43,331 nucleotides of DNA from Thermococcus sp. (GCF_027012695.1 NZ_JALUYR010000088.1:1-43331); one strand, 5' to 3'. Shown: positions 23,169 to 30,202, counted from the first letter of the stretch. The notes: generated by a model from the letters alone, not told the origin. A program made the numbers and translations.

Positions 23169-24697
23169 TGGCCCTTCCATACCTCATGATCATCCCGCTC
23201 TTCGGAGCGTTCTCGATGCCGATGGTGAGCCTGGCCGGAAGGAAAGCGAGGGAAGCCTGGGCCGTCCTGATAAGCGGTGCAACGCTCGCGGTAGGCTCGT
23301 GGGTCTTCTACCGGGTCTACGAGAAGGGGACGGTCCTTTACACGCTCGGTGCAAAAAGCCCGCTCGGTCAAGCAAACTTCCCGATAAGGATAGTCTGGGA
23401 GGTAGACCTCTTCGGCGCGCTCATGGTGCTTATGGTGGCCTTCGTCTCCTTCATGGCCGTTCTCTACTCCCTCGGCTACATGAGGCACGACACCGGGCTG
23501 GACAAGTACTACACGCTCATTCTAATCCTCGAACTCGGAATGCTCGGCATAGCGATAACCGGCGACCTCTTCAACTTCTACGTCTTCCTCGAGATAATGA
23601 GCATCGCCAGCTACGCCCTGGTTGCCTTCAGGAACGACACTCAGGAGGGCATTGAAGCGGGCATAAAGTACATGCTCGTCGGCTCGATGGCGAGTTCCCT
23701 GATTCTGCTCGGCATAGCGCTCCTCTACGGCCAGTACGGGACGCTGACGATGGGTTATCTTGCCTTAAAGCTCTCCCAGAACGCAACCGTCGTTGGAAAG
23801 GTCGCATTAGCGCTCCTCACCTCGGGACTTCTCTTCAAGAGCGGTGCTTCGCCGGTTCATATGTGGCTTGCCGATGCACATCCAGCTGCCCCAAGCTCGA
23901 TTTCGGCCATGCTCTCCGGTCTGGTCATCAAGATAGGGGGAATCTACGCTTTAGCGAGGATAGCCTTCAGCGTCTATGGGATAAGCATAAGCGTGAAGAC
24001 CGTCGGCTGGCTCATAATACTCTTCGCCTGCATAACCCTTATCGTCGGCAACGCGATGGCGGTAATCCAGACCGACATGAAGAGACTTTTAGCTTACTCC
24101 TCGGTCGGGCAGATAGGCTACATCCTCCTCGGGATTGGTATCGGCTTAGCGGCCTACGGAAGCCGGACAGGAGAGATAGCCTTAGCGGGAGCGATCTACC
24201 ACACCTTTAACCATGCCCTCATGAAGGGCCTGCTCTTCCTCATTGCTGGAGCGGTGATTCACCAGCTCGGAACGAGGGATTTGAACGACCTGAGCGGTTT
24301 AGCGAAGACGATGCCGAAAACAACCTTTGCCTTCCTCATTGGAGCGGCCGCGATAGTAGGAATGCCACCGCTGAACGGCTTCGCGAGCAAGTGGCTCATC
24401 TACGAAAGCTCGGCCCTCTTCAATCCAGTTCTGGGCGCGATAGCGATAATAGGGACGGCCTTCTGTACAGCAGCATACGTCAGGGTTCTCTACACCTTCT
24501 TCGGAAGGCCGAGCGAAAAGGTCATGGAGGCGAAAGACCCGGAAAAGAGCATGCTCTGGCCGATGGTGATCCTCACGATAGCGATAATCGTCATGGGGCT
24601 CTTCCCGTGGGGAATAAGCGACAAGGTCATGATTCCTGCGGCGAGGGCACTCGAAAATCAGCTGGCTTACGTAGCCACTCTAATGGGGGGTGGTTGA
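23165..24697 (+). CDS. mbhH: Mbh subunit H, MnhD/NuoN-like proton-pumping subunit
   Basis: The 510-residue protein has about 14 membrane helices and is homologous to the antiporter-like pump subunits of complex I. Visible landmarks are the glutamate helix GDLFNFYVFLEIMSIASYAL, the lysine helix LLTSGLLFKSGASPVHMWLADAHPAAPSSISAMLSG, DMKRLLAYSSVGQIGYILLGIG, and AIYHTFNHALMKGLLFLIAGAV. These Glu and Lys/His residues make the ion path. ATG overlaps the mbhG stop. Confidence 0.96.
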   Translation: MMALPYLMIIPLFGAFSMPMVSLAGRKAREAWAVLISGATLAVGSWVFYRVYEKGTVLYTLGAKSPLGQANFPIRIVWEVDLFGALMVLMVAFVSFMAVLYSLGYMRHDTGLDKYYTLILILELGMLGIAITGDLFNFYVFLEIMSIASYALVAFRNDTQEGIEAGIKYMLVGSMASSLILLGIALLYGQYGTLTMGYLALKLSQNATVVGKVALALLTSGLLFKSGASPVHMWLADAHPAAPSSISAMLSGLVIKIGGIYALARIAFSVYGISISVKTVGWLIILFACITLIVGNAMAVIQTDMKRLLAYSSVGQIGYILLGIGIGLAAYGSRTGEIALAGAIYHTFNHALMKGLLFLIAGAVIHQLGTRDLNDLSGLAKTMPKTTFAFLIGAAAIVGMPPLNGFASKWLIYESSALFNPVLGAIAIIGTAFCTAAYVRVLYTFFGRPSEKVMEAKDPEKSMLWPMVILTIAIIVMGLFPWGISDKVMIPAARALENQLAYVATLMGGG

Positions 24698-24698
24698 T

Positions 24699-25046
24699 GT
24701 GTTCGGGTACTGGGACGCGCTCTACTTCCTCTTCGTCTTCATCATCGGGCTGATCCTCGCTTACCTCCTCGACCGGTGGGCGAAGAGGAGCGGCATGGGG
24801 ACGAGAAAAACCGGGCCGGGGGCGAAGATATTCATCAGCGGTGAGGACCCGGATAGGGTTATTCCGGGCTTCGAGCACTTAGAAGGCCACTACACGGGAA
24901 GAAACGTCATGTGGGGCCTGACCTACGCGCTCAAGCGCTTCTTCACCGTCCTTAGGGCCGATCATACCGGCCTCCTCACCGACTACGCGAGCTATCTGGT
25001 CATTGTTACTGCCTTCGTCATGGGGGTTCTCCTAATCTGGGGGTGA
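24699..25046 (+). CDS. mbhI: Mbh subunit I, membrane linker subunit
   Basis: The product (115 residues from GTG 24699) has a helix at each end (WDALYFLFVFIIGLILAYLLDRWA and YLVIVTAFVMGVLLIWG) and a soluble middle (GPGAKIFISGEDPDRVIPGFEHLEGHYTGRNVMWGLTYALKRFFTVLRADHTG). It resembles the last segment of NuoL-type subunits that connects the antiporter and hydrogenase modules. GTG 24699 has GGGGTGG five bases upstream; GTG 24690 is an alternative. In other Thermococcales mbhJ should follow directly; here about 220 extra bases come first. Confidence 0.9.
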   Translation: MFGYWDALYFLFVFIIGLILAYLLDRWAKRSGMGTRKTGPGAKIFISGEDPDRVIPGFEHLEGHYTGRNVMWGLTYALKRFFTVLRADHTGLLTDYASYLVIVTAFVMGVLLIWG

Positions 25047-25052
25047 ACATGG

Positions 25053-25274
25053 ATGGAGCAGGCCTATGAAGTTCGCTATCACTTCCCGCCCGAAGGGCGG
25101 ACCAAACGCGCGAACAGTGAAAACAGAGCCAGTAGAAGTTACCCCAACTGGGAAATAGGCCGTTTTATGCATGGAGATGCTTTTCCGCGATCCGTCAAGG
25201 ACGTTCGAACGATAGTGAGAACGGCGCTTGCGCAAGCAAGGGCTCATATGGGGCTGAGGAGGTGTTGGGAGTGA
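25053..25274 (+). CDS. Extra small ORF between mbhI and mbhJ (73 residues), carrying repeat copy A
   Basis: This ORF is not one of the 14 known mbh genes. It starts at ATG 25053, six bases after GGGGGTGA, and its TGA stop overlaps the mbhJ start (GTGA), so it would be translated within the operon. The peptide is basic and has no membrane segment. Its C-terminal part, PRSVKDVRTxVRTALAxxRA, also occurs in the extra ORF at 26351-26482, and both share EVRxH near the N-terminus. Because the shared part is nearly identical at the nucleotide level, it may be an inserted repeat that happens to keep frame and not a selected protein. The middle contains a perfect hairpin, CCGCCC-GAA-GGGCGG (25086-25100). 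Function unknown. Confidence 0.5.
   Translation: MEQAYEVRYHFPPEGRTKRANSENRASRSYPNWEIGRFMHGDAFPRSVKDVRTIVRTALAQARAHMGLRRCWE
25183..25245 (+). repeat. mbh intra-operon repeat, copy A
   Basis: A 50-base block at 25183-25232 equals 26400-26449 except for one base (T here, C there at the 31st position). A 13-base tail ending AAGGGCTC extends the match at lower identity (9 of 13). The block contains the palindrome GTTCGAAC and ends here in the perfect palindrome GCTTGCGCAAGC (25226-25237). The 5' edges of the two inserts also look alike (GGCCTATGAA..GTTCGC at 25061 against GGCCCATGAACGAGGTTCGC at 26356). No third copy was found in the window. Confidence 0.85.
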
Positions 25275-25795
25275 GCATCAAAGTTCCCGCTAACGGAGGT
25301 TCAAACTCACCGGAGCGCGAGAGGCTTGAGAAGAGAATAGCCCAGCTCTGCAGGTTCATCGGGAGGTCGCCGTGGGTATTCCACATCAACAGCGGTTCCT
25401 GCAACGGCTGCGACATAGAGATAATAGCGGCTCTAACCCCGAGATACGACGCCGAGCGCTTCGGTGTAAAGCTCGTCGGCAGTCCAAGGCACGCTGATAT
25501 ACTCCTCGTCACCGGGCCGGTAACCAACCAGAGCCTTGAGAGGGTTAAGCTCGTCTACGAGCAAACGCCCGAGCCGAAGATGGTTATAGCCGTTGGGGCG
25601 TGCCCTACCGGTGGAAGCGTCTTCTACGAGAGTCCATTCACCAACGCACCGCTCGATAACGTCATTCCGGTAGACGTTTACGTCCCGGGCTGTCCGCCGA
25701 GGCCCGAGGCGATACTCCACGGGGTCGTTTTGGCGCTGGAGAAGCTTGCTAAAATCCTGAAAGGAGAGACGCCAGGAGGGGATGGGTATGAATGA
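25271..25795 (+). CDS. mbhJ: Mbh subunit J, NiFe hydrogenase small subunit (NuoB-like)
   Basis: The product (174 residues) carries one 4Fe-4S cluster near the NiFe site, with ligands in SGSCNGCDIEI, GACPTGGS and VPGCPPRPEAI, as in NuoB. It accepts electrons from MbhN. I chose GTG 25271: GGAGGTG lies six bases upstream, and it overlaps the stop of the preceding small ORF. The N-terminus SIKVPANGGSNSPERERLEKRIA is somewhat longer than I expect before the conserved RLEKRIAQLC. Confidence 0.95.
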   Translation: MSIKVPANGGSNSPERERLEKRIAQLCRFIGRSPWVFHINSGSCNGCDIEIIAALTPRYDAERFGVKLVGSPRHADILLVTGPVTNQSLERVKLVYEQTPEPKMVIAVGACPTGGSVFYESPFTNAPLDNVIPVDVYVPGCPPRPEAILHGVVLALEKLAKILKGETPGGDGYE

Positions 25796-26354
25796 TAATC
25801 CCGCTAACGAGGTAACCGGAGTTAAAGAACCCACCAAGGCCGAGAAGGTTGCGGAGGCCATAGCGGAGCGCTTTCCAGAGGCGGAAGTTCAGGTGAAAAC
25901 CAACAGGTGGGGGCGCGAGAGAGTCTGGGTTAGAGTTCCGAGGGAGAAGTACAGGGAGCTGATGAGATTCATCAAAGAACTCGACGGCGAGGCTCACTAC
26001 TCGATAGGCATCGAGCAGGACTGGGGGGATGAATTGGACTTCCTCAGTCACGTTGTGATACACTACGGCGATGCTCCGGCCGTTTCCCTGCTCGTTGATG
26101 TACACGCGCCGAAGGACGACCCGGTGATTCCGGACATCAGCGAGGTCTTTCCGATAGCCCTCCAGTTCGAGAGGGAGGGCATGGAGATGGTCGGGCTGGA
26201 CTTTGAGGGCGCTCCCGACAAGAGGAGGCTCTTTTTACCGGACGACTTCCCGGAGGGAATCTATCCTCTTCGCTTAGACGACAAAGGTGTTCCAGAGGAG
26301 ATGGTTCACAACGCGGGACACCCTTACTATCTGAAAGGAGGTGCGAAGAAATGA
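25788..26354 (+). CDS. mbhK: Mbh subunit K, NuoC-like 30-kDa subunit
   Basis: The 188-residue soluble protein matches the NuoC/30-kDa family: an N-terminal alpha-beta domain (AEKVAEAIAERFPEAEVQVKTNRWGRERVWVRVPREKYRELMRFIKEL) and the C-terminal signature FPIALQFEREGMEMVGLDFEGAPDKRRLFLPDDFPEGIYPLRLDD. ATG 25788 has GGAGGGG six bases before it. In the expected operon the stop would overlap the mbhL start (ATGA); here the ATGA at its end starts an extra 43-codon ORF. Confidence 0.93.
   Translation: MNDNPANEVTGVKEPTKAEKVAEAIAERFPEAEVQVKTNRWGRERVWVRVPREKYRELMRFIKELDGEAHYSIGIEQDWGDELDFLSHVVIHYGDAPAVSLLVDVHAPKDDPVIPDISEVFPIALQFEREGMEMVGLDFEGAPDKRRLFLPDDFPEGIYPLRLDDKGVPEEMVHNAGHPYYLKGGAKK
26337..26354 (+). 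repeat. Left copy of an 18-bp direct repeat flanking the mbhK/mbhL insert
   Basis: GGAGGTGCGAAGAAATGA occurs here, ending with the mbhK stop, and again exactly at 26465-26482, covering the mbhL ribosome binding site and start. The distance between copies is 128 bases. The arrangement looks like a duplication made when about 110 bases entered the mbhK/mbhL junction, leaving a working ribosome binding site and start on each side. Confidence 0.85.
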
Positions 26355-26482
26355 GGCCCATGAACGAGGTTCGCGCTCATCCAAATAGAGGTGATAGACT
26401 TCCGCGATCCGTCAAGGACGTTCGAACGACAGTGAGAACGGCGCTTGCGGAGCAAAGGGCTCCGGGAGGTGCGAAGAAATGA
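26351..26482 (+). CDS. Extra small ORF between mbhK and mbhL (43 residues), carrying repeat copy B
   Basis: Reading ATG 26351 to TGA 26482 gives MRPMNEVRAHPNRGDRLPRS and on through VKDVRTTVRTALAEQRAPGGAKK. The start overlaps the mbhK stop (ATGA) and the stop overlaps the mbhL start (ATGA), so it is a perfectly coupled cistron. It has GGAGGTG before its ATG. It is related to the small ORF at 25053-25274: EVRxH near the N-terminus and PRSVKDVRT plus VRTALA in the C-terminal half. It looks like that ORF with about 25 central residues missing. Whether it is a made and useful peptide or a tolerated insertion is not decidable here. Confidence 0.5.
   Translation: MRPMNEVRAHPNRGDRLPRSVKDVRTTVRTALAEQRAPGGAKK
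26400..26462 (+). repeat. mbh intra-operon repeat, copy B
   Basis: This is the partner of the block at 25183-25245; the first 50 bases match with one difference. After it the two copies diverge into different short inverted repeats: here GGAGC-AAAGG-GCTCC (26449-26463), in copy A GCTTGCGCAAGC. Retention of a hairpin with changed sequence hints at an RNA or DNA structure role. Confidence 0.85.
26465..26482 (+). repeat. Right copy of the 18-bp direct repeat at the mbhL start
   Basis: GGAGGTGCGAAGAAATGA here provides the mbhL ribosome binding site and ATG and is identical to 26337-26354. Confidence 0.85.
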
Positions 26483-27756
26483 CCAAAGTCGAGTACTGGG
26501 TGAAGATGCCATTCGGTCCAATTCACCCCGGTTTGGAGGAGCCTGAGAAGTTCATACTCACCTTAGACGGCGAGAGGATAGTCGACGTTGATGTCAAGCT
26601 CGGCTACAACCTGCGCGGAATCCAGTGGATAGCCTTCAGGAGGAACTACATCCAGATAATGTATCTGGCAGAGAGAATGTGTGGAATCTGCTCCTTTTCG
26701 CACAACCACACCTACACGAGGGCCGTTGAAGAGGCGGGGGGAATAGAGGTCCCGGAGAGGGCCGAGTATATTCGAGTCATCATCGGCGAGCTTGAGAGGA
26801 TTCACTCGCACCTCCTCAACCTCGGTGTTCTGGCTCATGACATAGGCTACGACACACTGCTCCACCTTACATGGCTGGCCAGAGAAAAGGTAATGGACAC
26901 GCTTGAAGCTATAGCGGGAAACCGCGTCAACTACTCGATGGTGACCATTGGAGGCGTCAGGAGGGACATAGACGGGAAGAAGAGGCGGATAATCCTCGAC
27001 ATGATAAAATACTACCGCGAGGTCTTTCCGGGGATTGAGGATGCCTTCCTCCACGACCCGACTATAGAAGCACGTTTCAGGGATACCGCAATAATAAGCA
27101 AGCGCGTCGCGATGGAGCAGGGAGCAGTGGGTCCAACGGGAAGGGGAAGCGGAATCAGGGACGACGCGAGATGGAGCGAAAGGCTCGGCGTTTATCCTGA
27201 CCTCGGAATAAAGCCGGTTATGCCCCAGGACGTTACAGGAGAAAGGCCGAGGGGCGATGTGTTCGACAGAATGGCAGTTAGGATAGGCGAGCTGTGGGGG
27301 AGCTTAGAACTCATTGAGAATGCCCTCGATGCCATGCCGGATGGGAAGATAAAGACATTTCCCAAGGACAACATACTCGTTGCCAAGCTGAAGCTCCTCG
27401 TTGATGGCGAGGGAATAGGCAGGTATGAAGCCCCAAGGGGAGAGCTAGTCCACTACGTTCGCGGAAAGAAGGGGAGCGACAAGCCACTTCGCTGGAAACC
27501 GAGGGAGCCGACCTTCCCCAACCTCTTCGCGGTGGCTGAAGGAGTTAAAGGCGACCAGGTAGCTGACTTCGTCGTTGCTGTTGCGTCAATAGACCCGTGC
27601 CTGAGCTGTACCGACAGGGTCGCGGTGGTACAGGACGGCAAGAAGAAGATACTGACCGAGAAAGACCTCCTCAGGGAATCCATCAGGAAGACGCGCGAGA
27701 TAAACTCCAATATCAAAGGCGACCCGACTCCAGTAGGGTCGAGCTGTTCGAGGTGA
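26479..27756 (+). CDS. mbhL: Mbh subunit L, NiFe hydrogenase large subunit
   Basis: The 425-residue catalytic subunit binds the NiFe centre through Cys68 and Cys71 (RMCGICSFSHNH) and Cys374 and Cys377 (DPCLSCTDR). It is the group 4 membrane-bound hydrogenase large subunit that reduces protons with electrons from ferredoxin. Unlike HydA it continues about 48 residues past the second CxxC pair. The ATG overlaps the stop of the extra small ORF; its ribosome binding site lies in the right 18-bp repeat. Confidence 0.97.
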   Translation: MTKVEYWVKMPFGPIHPGLEEPEKFILTLDGERIVDVDVKLGYNLRGIQWIAFRRNYIQIMYLAERMCGICSFSHNHTYTRAVEEAGGIEVPERAEYIRVIIGELERIHSHLLNLGVLAHDIGYDTLLHLTWLAREKVMDTLEAIAGNRVNYSMVTIGGVRRDIDGKKRRIILDMIKYYREVFPGIEDAFLHDPTIEARFRDTAIISKRVAMEQGAVGPTGRGSGIRDDARWSERLGVYPDLGIKPVMPQDVTGERPRGDVFDRMAVRIGELWGSLELIENALDAMPDGKIKTFPKDNILVAKLKLLVDGEGIGRYEAPRGELVHYVRGKKGSDKPLRWKPREPTFPNLFAVAEGVKGDQVADFVVAVASIDPCLSCTDRVAVVQDGKKKILTEKDLLRESIRKTREINSNIKGDPTPVGSSCSR

Positions 27757-27761
27757 TGGCG

Positions 27762-28754
27762 ATGGACGTTGTCGGAGAACTCGTTTACCCCACTGTTGGA
27801 CTGCTCGGCCTCTACGCCTTCGTCTCACTCGCCTCGCTGGTCTGGGAGGGGGTAGACAGAAAATTAGTTGCAAGAATGCAGAGGCGTATCGGGCCACCCA
27901 TACTGCAGCCGCTCTACGACTTCCTCAAGCTTTCCAGTAAGGAGACGATAATCCCTAGCACGGCGAACTTCATGTTCACAGCCGCTCCGGGTTTAGCTTT
28001 AGCCACCGCCATAGCGCTCCTAGCTTACACGCCGGTGGGCTTCACGCCAATCCTGGCGAGCAAGGGCGACGTGATGGTCTTCATATACCTGCTCACGCTG
28101 ATCGGTTTCTTCAAGATTCTTGGAGCGATAAGCTCCGGCAACCCCTACGCGAAGATAGGAGCGGCTAGAGAAGCGACGATAATGGTGTCGAGGGAACCGG
28201 CCATGATGCTGGGGATTTTTGCCATAATGTGGCGCCTCGGGAAGCTTGGCGTTGACAAGCCCTTCAGCATGGGGGTCTTTTACGTCCACAACATCTGGGA
28301 GATAGGGACTCCGATGAGCTTCGTTGGAGCAGTCATACTCCTCTACGTCTTCACCGTCTGGCTGGCGAGCGAGATAGAGGTGGGATTCTTCAACATACCC
28401 GATGCAGAGGAGGAGATAGCGGGGGGGCTTTTGGTTGAGTACAGCGGGAGGTATTTAGCTTTACTCAAGCTGACGAACGCCATGAAGGCCTTCATCTCGG
28501 CCTCGCTCGTCGTGGCTATATTCTTCCCATGGGGGATTTCAGGCTACTTAAACCTCACCGGTCTCTCGGCAAACGTTGTGGACCTGCTCTTCCACACGCT
28601 GAAGGTCTTCGCCCTGCTCTTCTTTGTTGAAAGCGTCTTTAGAGCAGTTACCGGAAGGCTGAAGATAACTCAAGCTGTGGACTTCCTCTGGAAGAACGTC
28701 TTTCTTGCTTCGCTCGTTGGCTCGCTCCTCATAGCGATGGAGGTGATAATGTGA
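27762..28754 (+). CDS. mbhM: Mbh subunit M, NuoH-like membrane subunit
   Basis: The 330-residue protein has eight or so membrane helices and the NuoH signature DRKLVARMQRRIGPPILQPLYDFLKLSSKE, plus the acidic loop ASEIEVGFFNIPDAEEEIAGGLLVEYSGRYLALLKL. It anchors the hydrogenase module to the membrane and forms the first part of the ion path. I chose ATG 27762 after GAGGTGAT; ATG 27756 overlaps the mbhL stop and is possible. Confidence 0.95.
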   Translation: MDVVGELVYPTVGLLGLYAFVSLASLVWEGVDRKLVARMQRRIGPPILQPLYDFLKLSSKETIIPSTANFMFTAAPGLALATAIALLAYTPVGFTPILASKGDVMVFIYLLTLIGFFKILGAISSGNPYAKIGAAREATIMVSREPAMMLGIFAIMWRLGKLGVDKPFSMGVFYVHNIWEIGTPMSFVGAVILLYVFTVWLASEIEVGFFNIPDAEEEIAGGLLVEYSGRYLALLKLTNAMKAFISASLVVAIFFPWGISGYLNLTGLSANVVDLLFHTLKVFALLFFVESVFRAVTGRLKITQAVDFLWKNVFLASLVGSLLIAMEVIM

Positions 28755-29194
28755 GGGCGCCTCCGCTTGTTCCAACGGTCCTCAGGAACCTCCTCAGGAA
28801 GCCAGCGACCAACCCGTTTCCCAAGACGGAGCCGGTCCCTATTCCGGAGGATTTCAGGGGAGTTATCTCCTACAACGTGGAGGAGTGCGTCGGCTGTAGA
28901 ATGTGCGTCAACGTCTGTCCCGCCGGAGTCTTCGTCTATCTACCTGAGATAAGGAAAGTGGCCCTCTGGACTGCTCGCTGCGTTTACTGCGGGCAATGCG
29001 TTGACGTCTGTCCCACTGGAGCGCTACAGATGAGCAGGGAATTTCTCCTGGCGAGCTACGACAACAGGGAGGGGCGCTTTATACCTCTGAAACCTGATAA
29101 AGTCGAGGAGCTGAGAAAGAAGGCGGAGGAGGCGAAGGAAAAGGCCAGGGAGCAAGTGAAAACCATAAGAAACACTCCCAAAAAGGAGTCTTAG
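28751..29194 (+). CDS. mbhN: Mbh subunit N, NuoI-like 2x[4Fe-4S] subunit
   Basis: The 147-residue protein has two ferredoxin-type motifs, CVGCRMCVNVCPAG and CVYCGQCVDVCPTG, and a charged helical tail (KVEELRKKAEEAKEKAREQVK). It should receive electrons from ferredoxin and pass them to MbhJ. The start is GTG 28751, overlapping the mbhM stop (GTGA). It is the last gene of the operon. Confidence 0.96.
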   Translation: MRAPPLVPTVLRNLLRKPATNPFPKTEPVPIPEDFRGVISYNVEECVGCRMCVNVCPAGVFVYLPEIRKVALWTARCVYCGQCVDVCPTGALQMSREFLLASYDNREGRFIPLKPDKVEELRKKAEEAKEKAREQVKTIRNTPKKES

Positions 29195-29197
29195 GTT

Positions 29198-29207
29198 CTC
29201 TTTTTTA
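29198..29207 (+). terminator. U-rich terminator of the mbh operon
   Basis: GTTCTCTTTTTTATTCC starts two bases after the mbhN stop; the run of six T at 29201-29206 is a typical archaeal terminator. It also covers the stop codon of the convergent small gene ending at 29205. Confidence 0.6.
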
Positions 29208-29381
29208 TTCCAAACTAATTGTTCCCCTTCCTAGGATTTTGCCAGTTCTTTCCGAGAATGCTATAATCTCATTGCCTCCTGCTTGAGTGAAAACGATAAC
29301 GCACTCACCGTACTTAAGAAGCTCTCCAGTTACGAGTTCATCGTCGATAAAAAGGACAAGGGTTAAGGAGAAGAAGTTCAT
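29205..29381 (-). CDS. Small hypothetical protein, 58 residues
   Basis: I found this frame by hand. It reads MNFFSLTLVLFIDDELVTG through IVFTQAGGNEIIAFSERTGKILGRGTISLE and stops at TAA 29205. Its ATG overlaps the stop of the preceding 66-residue gene (ATGA), which argues that the two are co-translated. The peptide alternates hydrophobic and polar residues like a small beta domain. No family is recognised. The two small genes fill the space between the mbh terminator and the winged-helix regulator. Confidence 0.55.
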   Translation of the reverse strand: MNFFSLTLVLFIDDELVTGELLKYGECVIVFTQAGGNEIIAFSERTGKILGRGTISLE

Positions 29382-29578
29382 TCCCCTCCCCCACTTCCAC
29401 CGACCACGACGTTGTCCTCGGCGGGTGTAGCCTTTATGACTAATTTTCCGCCAACGTCCTTTATTTCCATGACAACCTCTGATATGCCCTTCCCAGCGCC
29501 GCCTCCAAAGGCCTCGGCCATCTTCCCAAGAACCTCGTCTGCCATCTCAACCGTCATGTTTGCAACGAGCTTCGCCAT
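29378..29578 (-). CDS. Small hypothetical protein, 66 residues, glycine-rich tail
   Basis: The product begins MAKLVANMTVEMADEVLGKMAEAFGGGAGKG and ends NVVVGGSGGGE. A helix is followed by a two-strand element (ISEVVMEIKDVGGKLVIKATPAED). No cysteines and no membrane segment are present. GGGGGTGAG precedes the ATG and a TATA (ATTTAAATATT, about 29635-29625) lies upstream, next to a 22-bp palindrome. Probably real; function unknown, likely regulated by the divergent winged-helix protein. Confidence 0.65.
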   Translation of the reverse strand: MAKLVANMTVEMADEVLGKMAEAFGGGAGKGISEVVMEIKDVGGKLVIKATPAEDNVVVGGSGGGE

Positions 29579-29623
29579 AATCTCACCCCCTCAAGATTTT
29601 TTCAATGTTCATATGGCGGCCAT

Positions 29624-29635
29624 AATATTTAAATT
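29624..29635 (-). promoter_or_regulatory. TATA box for the small-gene pair
   Basis: AATTTAAATATT on the minus strand lies about 50 bases before the 66-residue gene and 17 bases downstream, in the direction of transcription, from the 22-bp palindrome. The palindrome is thus just upstream of the core promoter, a position that often means activation in archaea. Confidence 0.55.
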
Positions 29636-29651
29636 TTTTGGTAAGTACCGT

Positions 29652-29673
29652 TTGTTCAGTTTAAACTGAACAA
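29652..29673. promoter_or_regulatory. Perfect 22-bp palindromic operator
   Basis: TTGTTCAGTTT is followed without a gap by its exact reverse complement AAACTGAACAA. Such a perfect, odd-length-free palindrome in a 142-base divergent intergenic region is a strong candidate binding site for the dimeric winged-helix protein encoded at 29721. It lies upstream of the small-gene TATA on one side and about 20 bases upstream of the regulator's own TATA-like GATTAAAAC (29690-29698) on the other, so autoregulation is possible. Confidence 0.75.
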
Positions 29674-29720
29674 TATGTCCAACCGAAAAGATTAAAACGA
29701 TTGGAACGGTAATTGAAGCC

Positions 29721-30152
29721 ATGGAGAGCGAAGAAAGTCCGGAGTTCTACGTTGAAAAGATCCTCGAAAGCTTTGGTTATCCCCCCGCTCCCGCCCGGAT
29801 ATATGCCCAGTTGCTCTTTTCAGAAAAGCCGAAGACGATAACAGAGCTGGCGAGAGAAACAGGCCTCGGAAAATCAACCGTTTCCACTGCATTAAGATTG
29901 CTCGAACATGATGGGCTAGTTTATTCGACGAAGATGGGGAAGAAGAAGCTCTACCACGCACGGAGTGCTTTTAACAGACTCCTAATGTTCCCCGAGAGAA
30001 TCCTAAAGGAGTATGTAGTCCCGCTAAGGAAACTCCTTGAGCAGAATCCCAATGAAAACGAAAAGATACTCAAAGACGTTAGAGAGTTTGAAGAACTTGC
30101 TAAGGCCATACTCAAACTGCTCGATGAATTCTCAAAAACAAACACTTCATAG
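29721..30152 (+). CDS. Winged-helix transcriptional regulator
   Basis: The 143-residue protein has an N-terminal winged helix-turn-helix: PPAPARIYAQLLFSEKPKTITELARETGLGKSTVSTALRLLEHDGLVYSTKMGKKKLYHA, with the recognition helix at GKSTVSTALRLLEHDGLV and the wing at TKMGKKKLYHA. A C-terminal helical region (about 85-140) should make the dimer. The layout is that of MarR/GbsR/TrmB-like regulators. TATA-like GATTAAAAC lies about 25 bases before the ATG, so a leaderless mRNA is likely. The effector is unknown; the adjacent palindrome is the likely target. Confidence 0.85.
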   Translation: MESEESPEFYVEKILESFGYPPAPARIYAQLLFSEKPKTITELARETGLGKSTVSTALRLLEHDGLVYSTKMGKKKLYHARSAFNRLLMFPERILKEYVVPLRKLLEQNPNENEKILKDVREFEELAKAILKLLDEFSKTNTS

Positions 30153-30202
30153 GTCACTACCCATACAAGAGTGTTGCCCACAAAAAGCAGGAGAAAAAGG
30201 AC

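Noticed and set aside
25032-25247. Minus-strand ORFs (also 26327-26521) sharing RKRRSH and RSNVLDGSRKSI
   Set aside because: They are antisense readings of the repeat block; they lack ribosome binding sites and cross the ends of mbhI or mbhK/mbhL. The plus-strand frames fit the operon better.
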